A stretch of 10,349 nucleotides of DNA, taken from NCBI GenBank assembly GCA_045124505.1, contig JBGVLZ010000082.1:1-10349 (forward strand), read 5' to 3'. Every line of letters starts with the position of its first letter. The stretch's first letter is position 1. Under the pieces are notes generated by a model, which saw only the letters and a program-made list of their open reading frames with translations, ran no database searches and was not told where the DNA came from. This DNA comes from RGIG7213 sp045124505. Lineage in GTDB: Bacteria; Bacillota; Clostridia; Oscillospirales; CAG-272. Positions 7,181-10,349 of this stretch are shown here, in pieces. The position numbers were made by a program, and so were the translations under genes.

Positions 7181-7366
7181 ATGGCTAAAGACGAAAGATT
7201 CGAAAGAACTTATTCACAAAACGGGTTTATAACAAGCGTAGAAATTTGGGTCGACAAAGAAACTGGAGTAAATTACATGTTTTACCAAAGCGGTCACGCA
7301 GGCGGTATAACACCGCTTCTTGACAAAGACGGAAAGCCTGTAGTAACACCGATTGAGAATAAATAA
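7181..7366 (+). CDS. DUF6440-like small protein
   Basis: This is a 61-residue soluble protein without signal peptide or membrane helix. It starts from an ATG with AAGGGA eight bases upstream. The core EIWVDKETGVNYMFYQSGHAGG and the following TPLLDKDGKP resemble the compact domain annotated as DUF6440 in Firmicutes and some phages, where the block is D-K-x-T-G-V-x-Y. The sequence suggests a small beta-rich fold; the function is unknown. It is 12 bases downstream of ybjQ and is the last gene before the terminator at 7372-7413, so it probably closes the operon starting at 5926. Confidence 0.8.
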   Translation: MAKDERFERTYSQNGFITSVEIWVDKETGVNYMFYQSGHAGGITPLLDKDGKPVVTPIENK

Positions 7367-7371
7367 AACTG

Positions 7372-7413
7372 AGCCTCTCATGCGGTGTTACCCATCGAGA
7401 GGCTTGTTTGTTT
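7372..7413 (+). terminator. Intrinsic terminator after the DUF6440-like gene
   Basis: AGCCTCTC (7372-7379) pairs with GAGAGGCT (7397-7404). The loop can pair further (ATG/CAT and GGT/ACC with two single bulges), giving a long hairpin followed by the T-rich tail TTGTTTGTTT. It begins 6 bases after a stop codon. The open frame of the next gene formally extends back into it from a GTG at 7385, which argues against that start. Confidence 0.8.
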
Positions 7414-7432
7414 AAAGTCAGGGAGGAATTAT

Positions 7433-7726
7433 ATGCTTCATTTCGGAACTGTAGATATAAGAACTGATATTTTTGTTCTGATTATATTCTTCGCTATAAT
7501 TTTGCTTCAGCTTTTGATTTGTTTTAAAGTCAAAAGCAAGATTCTGTGTCTGTTGCCCGTTATTATTTTTGCATGTGCGTCAGTCATACTTGCCGTGGCA
7601 TCTTTGTTTTTTGACACTTGGGATACGGTTGGATTTCTTTTTCTTGCCATATGCTCCGCACTTCTTTTGATCGCATGCGGCATTGGCTGGTGGATTTGGA
7701 AAATTATATGTAAAAAGCAAAAGTAA
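7433..7726 (+). CDS. Small three-helix membrane protein of unknown function
   Basis: This protein has 97 residues. Hydrophobic helices lie at about 13-30, 35-57 and 66-91, separated by short loops (KVKSK; FFDTWD), with a basic C-terminus KIICKKQK. The start is set by GGGAGG at 7421-7426, six bases before the ATG at 7433. The longer reading from 7385 would begin inside the terminator hairpin. I do not recognise a family. It is the first gene after the terminator and 31 bases upstream of the PNPOx-like gene. No clear promoter is visible; transcription may come from terminator readthrough. Confidence 0.7.
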   Translation: MLHFGTVDIRTDIFVLIIFFAIILLQLLICFKVKSKILCLLPVIIFACASVILAVASLFFDTWDTVGFLFLAICSALLLIACGIGWWIWKIICKKQK

Positions 7727-7757
7727 ACCTGTATTAAATATCAAAGGATAATAATTA

Positions 7758-8165
7758 ATGGAAAAATATATTGATATTTTAAATGAACGTTTTGGCAAAG
7801 ACTCCATCATGGCATTGGCAACTGTAGATGAAAACGGTAAGCCTTGGGTAAGAACAATTGATGCTGTATTTTACGAAGGAAGTTTTTACACCGTTACATA
7901 TGCGCTTTCAAACAAAATTAAGCATATAGAGAAAAACTGTGCGGTTGCAATAAGCGGAGAGTGGTTTTCAGCACATGCCGTTGCCAAAAACATCGGACAT
8001 ATAAAAGCAGCGGAAAATCAAGAGATTGCCGATATGTTAAGACGTGTCTTTTCAGCTTGGTACAGTAACGGACATATAAACGAAGACGATACGAATACCG
8101 TTATTTTAAAAATAAAATTGACAGACGGAATTTTATTTTACAGCGGTATAAGATATGAATTCTGA
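7758..8165 (+). CDS. Pyridoxamine 5'-phosphate oxidase-family (FMN split-barrel) protein
   Basis: This is a 135-residue cytosolic protein of the PNPOx-like split-barrel superfamily, members of which usually bind FMN or F420 as dimers. The N-terminal helix (YIDILNERFGKDS, 4-16) leads into the typical strand pair MALATVDENGKPWVRTIDAVF (18-38), then YTVTYALSNKIKHIEKN (44-60), corresponding to the flavin-phosphate-binding strand and turn, and VAISGEW (63-69). It is shorter than true PdxH (about 210 residues), so it is not expected to make pyridoxal phosphate; the reaction is unknown. An AAAGGA nine bases upstream supports the start. A second, more distant relative lies at 8834-9310. Confidence 0.85.
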   Translation: MEKYIDILNERFGKDSIMALATVDENGKPWVRTIDAVFYEGSFYTVTYALSNKIKHIEKNCAVAISGEWFSAHAVAKNIGHIKAAENQEIADMLRRVFSAWYSNGHINEDDTNTVILKIKLTDGILFYSGIRYEF

Positions 8166-8206
8166 TGCACTTATTTTCAGAATGGCTGCATGAATAAAAA
8201 GACTTG

Positions 8207-8232
8207 ATCGGTATGTTGATCTACCGTTTTAC
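8207..8232 (+). terminator. Possible weak terminator after the PNPOx-like gene
   Basis: CGGTA (8209-8213) and TACCG (8222-8226) form a 5-bp stem with an 8-base loop followed by TTTT. The stem is short, so termination would be inefficient; it may be chance. It lies between the stop at 8165 and the ribosome binding site of the next gene. Confidence 0.25.
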
Positions 8233-8260
8233 CAAGAAACAAAAATAATCGGAGGATTTT

Positions 8261-8506
8261 ATGAAAAGGAAATATATAATTACAGCCTTACTCGTCATAG
8301 GCATACTCCTAATACTTACATCAATTATTTTGGCTGTTATTGCAACATCGGGAATAGATATCATAGGCGGGGCTGATCTTCCCACTTTCACGTTTGTGTT
8401 TACACGTGAGAAAAACGGATTGTATTCCAAACTTGCAAACTGCGGTATTATTTCCGTTGTTGCTTCCGTTCTTGTATCCATAGTAACAAAAAGATCCTCA
8501 AAATAA
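8261..8506 (+). CDS. Membrane microprotein with an IIGGAD-x-PT motif
   Basis: This 81-residue protein starts at an ATG with CGGAGG five bases upstream. A basic N-terminus (MKRK) and a long hydrophobic helix (6-28) are followed by DIIGGADLPTFTFVF (33-47), a polar segment, a second hydrophobic helix (about 59-75) and a basic tail TKRSSK. IIGGADGPT is the hallmark of the beta subunit of Na+-translocating decarboxylases (OadB/GcdB). This protein is far too short to be that pump. As I recall, clostridia contain many small proteins built as one helix plus this motif, often misannotated as decarboxylase. Here the usual Gly after Asp is Leu. The function is unknown. Confidence 0.75.
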   Translation: MKRKYIITALLVIGILLILTSIILAVIATSGIDIIGGADLPTFTFVFTREKNGLYSKLANCGIISVVASVLVSIVTKRSSK

Positions 8507-8527
8507 AGTTTAAAAGGAGATTATTTC

Positions 8528-8743
8528 ATGAAATGTCCCGAATGCGGAAACGAATGTAAAAAAGGTTTTGTGGAAATAAGAGATGCGGGAAGTCTGTTAC
8601 AGTCACTGACCACGGCAACATGGTTTCCTGAAGAAAATAAAGGTAAAAAAATAAGAAAAAATTTCGTATCGCTTAAGATCGACGCTGTTGGTTATTACTG
8701 TGACGAATGTATGAAAGTATATTCGATATTTGAAGAAAAATAA
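8528..8743 (+). CDS. Small zinc-ribbon protein, DUF6487-like
   Basis: This is a 71-residue protein starting with a CxxC pair (Cys3, Cys6; also Cys10) and ending with a second CxxC (Cys58, Cys61) in GYYCDECMKVYSIF. The two pairs most likely bind one zinc ion. Between them are WFPEENKGKKIRK and NFVSLKIDAVGYYC, which resemble the family I know as DUF6487: an N-terminal MKCPxCG, then a W-x-P-E-E block, then a G-Y-Y-C-x-x-C end. No membrane segment is present. AAGGAG lies eight bases before the ATG. It is 21 bases downstream of the microprotein gene, probably cotranscribed. The function is unknown. Confidence 0.8.
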   Translation: MKCPECGNECKKGFVEIRDAGSLLQSLTTATWFPEENKGKKIRKNFVSLKIDAVGYYCDECMKVYSIFEEK

Positions 8744-8778
8744 TAATCTCGGACTATATGCAATAAGCAACAAAGATA

Positions 8779-8807
8779 CTGACAATTCATATTATCAAAT
8801 CCATTAT
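8779..8807 (+). promoter_or_regulatory. Probable sigma-A promoter for the NimA-like gene
   Basis: CTGACA (8779-8784, five consensus matches), a 17-base spacer, and CATTAT (8802-8807, four matches) lie in the 90-base gap upstream of 8834. The start of transcription would be near 8814, only a short distance before the GGGGG ribosome binding site at 8821-8825. The weak -10 keeps this tentative. Confidence 0.4.
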
Positions 8808-8833
8808 AAAAATAACTGCAGGGGGCATGGAAT

Positions 8834-9310
8834 ATGTTCAGAGATATCTCAAGAAAAAATCAGCGGCTTGAGCTGATGCAGATCATCAGCATTCTGAACA
8901 ATGAAAAACGAGGGATTTTGTCCGTCAACGGAGAAAACGGATATCCGTACGGTTTACCGATAAATTACTGGTATAACGAAGAAAACGGATACATTTATTT
9001 TCACAGCGGAAAGAAAGGCCATAAGGTCGATGCAATAAATGCAGATAACAGAGTTTCGTTTTGTGTATATGACAGCGGCTTTAAGCGTGATGGAGAGTGG
9101 GCATTGAATATTAACAGCGTTATCGTTTTCGGAAAAATACACGTTGTTGAGAATTTCGAAAAGTCTGTTGAAATATTCCGTAAGCTGAGCCTTAAATTCA
9201 CATCAGACATCGAATACATTGATTCGGAAATAAATAAATTTGCGAAAGCAACCATTTGTTATGAGCTTATTCCCGAGCATATCACAGGAAAAATCGTCAA
9301 CGAATCATAA
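8834..9310 (+). CDS. PNPOx-family, NimA-type flavoprotein
   Basis: This is a 158-residue cytosolic split-barrel protein of the type often annotated as pyridoxamine 5'-phosphate oxidase family or 5-nitroimidazole-resistance (NimA)-like. Visible blocks are an N-terminal helix (LELMQIISILNN, 12-23), GILSVNGENGYPYGLPINYWY (27-47), and YIYFHSGKKGHKVDAI (53-68), which matches the F-H-x-x-x-x-G-x-K flavin-binding stretch. NRVSFCVYD (72-80) follows, then a late strand SVIVFGKIHVV (95-105). The His in FHS (57) is conserved in NimA-type proteins. Drug resistance cannot be concluded, as most members of the group have no known substrate. GGGGG eight bases upstream supports the start; an out-of-frame ATG at 8827 is ignored. 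It is followed by the leader of the pnuC-like gene. Confidence 0.87.
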   Translation: MFRDISRKNQRLELMQIISILNNEKRGILSVNGENGYPYGLPINYWYNEENGYIYFHSGKKGHKVDAINADNRVSFCVYDSGFKRDGEWALNINSVIVFGKIHVVENFEKSVEIFRKLSLKFTSDIEYIDSEINKFAKATICYELIPEHITGKIVNES

Positions 9311-9318
9311 ATTTCACG

Positions 9319-9324
9319 TATAAT
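9319..9324 (+). promoter_or_regulatory. Consensus -10 element upstream of the pnuC leader
   Basis: A perfect TATAAT begins 9 bases after the stop of the NimA-like gene. The -35 is poor; the best is TCGTCA at 9294-9299 with a 19-base spacer. If used, the RNA would start near 9331, exactly where the structured leader begins. If not, pnuC is cotranscribed with the gene upstream. Confidence 0.4.
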
Positions 9325-9330
9325 TTAAAT

Positions 9331-9431
9331 ATTAAACTGCCACCGGGTAGTGCGATGCAAAAAGCATCCGTTTACACATCGTTAGGTCTTTGAAGATGTG
9401 TATGCGGATGCTTATTTTAAAGAGGTACAAA
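9331..9431 (+). ncRNA. Structured leader with alternative hairpins: candidate riboswitch or attenuator for pnuC
   Basis: Three foldings are visible. Hairpin A pairs 9337-9341 (CTGCC) with 9346-9350 (GGTAG, one G-T pair). Hairpin B pairs GATGC (9354-9358) with GCATC (9364-9368) around an A-rich loop. The terminator hairpin pairs AAGCATCCG (9362-9370) with CGGATGCTT (9405-9413), so it competes directly with B for the same bases. Alternative antiterminator and terminator forms before a transporter gene are typical of transcriptional riboswitches. pnuC genes are known to be controlled by NAD+-II riboswitches, and relatives by TPP or FMN switches. I do not see the conserved TPP or FMN cores and cannot recall the NAD+-II consensus well enough to assign it. 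Confidence 0.5.
9362..9418 (+). terminator. Intrinsic (attenuator-type) terminator just before the pnuC-like gene
   Basis: AAGCATCCG (9362-9370) pairs with CGGATGCTT (9405-9413). After a 2-by-2 internal loop, TACACATC (9373-9380) pairs with GATGTGTA (9395-9402). The total is 17 perfect pairs with a 14-base loop, followed by ATTTT. It ends only 3 bases before the ribosome binding site at 9421-9425, so it belongs to the leader of the downstream gene as well as ending the upstream transcript. Confidence 0.8.
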
Positions 9432-10109
9432 TTGAACAACTATTTTTCAAAATCGGAAATAATTTTATGGACTTCATCAGTTTCACTGATAATTATATCA
9501 TTTTGTCTTTTTGACAGAGAAAATTTTATGACACTTGCCGCATCACTTATAGGCGTGACGTCACTTATATTTAACGCAAAGGGCAACCCATTCGGACAAT
9601 TACTGATGGTAATATTCAGTATTTTATACGGAATTATATCATACACGTTCAGTTATTACGGTGAGATGATAACATATCTCGGAATGACGTTGCCGATGTC
9701 CGTATTTGCGCTCATCTCCTGGCTGAAAAACTCCTATAACGGTAACAAATCCGAAGTGAAAGTAAACAGCGTGCACAAAGCGGAAATGTTGTTTATGTGC
9801 ATTATTACAATTTTTGTAACTATAGTATTTTACTTCATTTTAAAGTTTTTCAATACCGCCAATATTATTCCAAGCACGATTTCTGTTACAACAAGCTTTA
9901 TTGCGGTATATTTAACATTCAGAAGAAGTCCGTGGTTTGCACTTGCCTACGCTTCAAACGACATTGTACTGATAGTACTGTGGATAATGGCAAGCTTGTA
10001 TGACACCCGATACATTTCCGTTGTTGTTTGCTTTTTTGCATTTCTCGTTAATGACATTTACGGTTATGTAAATTGGCGCAAAATGAAGGAAAGACAAAGT
10101 AAAGGTTAA
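9432..10109 (+). CDS. pnuC: PnuC-family vitamin transporter (probably nicotinamide riboside)
   Basis: This integral inner-membrane protein of 225 residues has about seven hydrophobic helices (roughly 11-27, 32-48, 55-74, 78-97, 117-139, 146-163, 167-190, 194-212, two of which may be one). PnuC-type marks are KGNPFGQLLMVIFSILYG (50-67), the late WFALAYASNDIVLIVLWIM (168-186), and the final NDIYGYVNWRKM (207-218). The family facilitates uptake of nicotinamide riboside, trapped inside by phosphorylation; relatives carry thiamine, riboflavin or deoxynucleosides, so the substrate is inferred. The frame is open from a TTG at 9390, but that lies inside the terminator hairpin. AGAGG at 9421-9425 with a 6-base spacing indicates a TTG start at 9432. 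Expression is likely controlled by the leader attenuator. Confidence 0.85.
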   Translation: MNNYFSKSEIILWTSSVSLIIISFCLFDRENFMTLAASLIGVTSLIFNAKGNPFGQLLMVIFSILYGIISYTFSYYGEMITYLGMTLPMSVFALISWLKNSYNGNKSEVKVNSVHKAEMLFMCIITIFVTIVFYFILKFFNTANIIPSTISVTTSFIAVYLTFRRSPWFALAYASNDIVLIVLWIMASLYDTRYISVVVCFFAFLVNDIYGYVNWRKMKERQSKG

Positions 10110-10120
10110 CAATTTCGGTA

Positions 10121-10150
10121 TTGAAAAAAAATATGCAACCATGGTACAAT
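10121..10150 (+). promoter_or_regulatory. Sigma-A promoter with extended -10 for the last gene
   Basis: TTGAAA (10121-10126) and TACAAT (10145-10150) are 18 bases apart, and TG at 10142-10143 makes an extended -10. Transcription would start near 10157, giving a leader of about 28 bases. The 8-base palindrome ACCATGGT (10139-10146) overlaps the -10 and could bind a regulator. Confidence 0.65.
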
Positions 10151-10184
10151 GATTATAGATTAAAATTTTCGGGAGATACAAAAT

Positions 10185-10349
10185 ATGACAAAATTATTTA
10201 AAAACAACATATTTAAAAGCCTTTTGTCGGCAATAATTTTCGCTTTAATTTACTCGCTCATTTCTTTCATAGATAAAGGGAATGTAGAAGTCAAAACGGT
10301 ACTTATATCAACAATATCATACTTTATTGTAATGTGTCTGCTTTATTTT
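10185..10349 (+). CDS. Membrane protein of unknown function (partial, runs off the right edge)
   Basis: The first 55 residues are visible. GGGAG at 10171-10175, nine bases before the ATG, supports the start. The N-terminus MTKLFKNNIFKS is basic and is followed by a hydrophobic helix (about 13-28, SLLSAIIFALIYSLIS), a polar loop DKGNVEVK, and a second helix from about 38 to beyond the edge (TVLISTISYFIVMCLLYF). The frame has no stop to the end of the window. It has its own promoter and is therefore probably not part of the pnuC transcript. I do not recognise the family from this fragment. Confidence 0.7.
   Translation, partial: MTKLFKNNIFKSLLSAIIFALIYSLISFIDKGNVEVKTVLISTISYFIVMCLLYF

Noticed and set aside
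7385..7432. N-terminal extension of the three-helix membrane protein from a GTG
   Set aside because: It starts inside the terminator loop; a near-ideal GGGAGG site sits six bases before the ATG at 7433.
8261..8506. Oxaloacetate decarboxylase beta subunit (suggested by IIGGAD)
   Set aside because: The real subunit has several hundred residues and many helices; this protein has 81 residues and a single copy of the motif.
8834..9310. Nitroimidazole-resistance gene
   Set aside because: The fold is NimA-like, but most such proteins have no demonstrated resistance role and nothing in the sequence shows one here.
9390..9431. N-terminal extension of the pnuC-like gene
   Set aside because: It is encoded by the 3' arm of a 17-bp terminator hairpin and its tail; the ribosome binding site lies at 9421-9425.
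9331..9431. TPP or FMN riboswitch upstream of the pnuC-like gene
   Set aside because: Neither the CUGAGA-type TPP core nor the AGGAUAU/GGGCAGGGU-type FMN core can be found.

Overview
The window looks like a chromosomal segment of a low-to-moderate G+C Clostridia bacterium, most likely a Ruminococcus-like member of the Oscillospirales. The reasons are a dnaG-rpoD pair with Firmicutes-type SigA, strong AGGAGG-type ribosome binding sites, and many small clostridial families (YbjQ, and what look like DUF6440 and DUF6487 proteins). This placement rests on recognising protein families, not on a search. No rRNA, tRNA or CRISPR array is visible.

Left part, minus strand (1-5727). Reading leftward from the middle, dnaG (primase) is followed after 34 bases by rpoD (primary sigma factor). 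Next comes a gene with its own sigma-A promoter for an 826-residue lipoprotein. It resembles an ABC-transporter solute-binding protein but carries about 200 residues of predicted coiled coil near its C-terminus. That gene ends in a near-perfect hairpin terminator. Directly beyond the terminator lies what looks like the left end of an IS200/IS605-type insertion sequence: a perfect subterminal hairpin, a second hairpin with one bulged base, and a ribosome binding site sequestered by an upstream anti-Shine-Dalgarno, followed by the first codons (M-K-L) of a transposase that leaves the window.

Middle (5728-5925). This 198-base divergent intergenic region is the longest stretch without a gene. It holds a good sigma-A promoter for the rightward genes and an imperfect 27-base AT-rich palindrome.

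Right part, plus strand (5926-10349). A run of small genes follows: a lipoprotein of unknown function, a two-helix membrane protein overlapping ybjQ, and a DUF6440-like protein, closed by an intrinsic terminator at 7372-7413. Then come a three-helix membrane protein, a flavin-split-barrel (PNPOx-like) protein, an 81-residue membrane microprotein with an IIGGAD-x-PT motif, and a small zinc-ribbon protein. A second PNPOx-like (NimA-type) protein has its own probable promoter. It is followed by a structured leader ending in a 17-bp attenuator-type terminator immediately before a pnuC-family vitamin transporter gene. A final membrane-protein gene with a strong extended -10 promoter runs off the right edge.

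Functionally the left half is replication and transcription housekeeping plus an orphan solute-binding lipoprotein. The right half is an accessory cluster of small envelope and flavin- or nicotinamide-related genes. The most interesting points are the pnuC leader (candidate riboswitch), the coiled-coil solute-binding protein, the IIGGAD microprotein, and the IS end with its self-sequestering ribosome binding site. For several genes the longest open frame begins upstream of the likely true start; the corrected starts are given in the entries.
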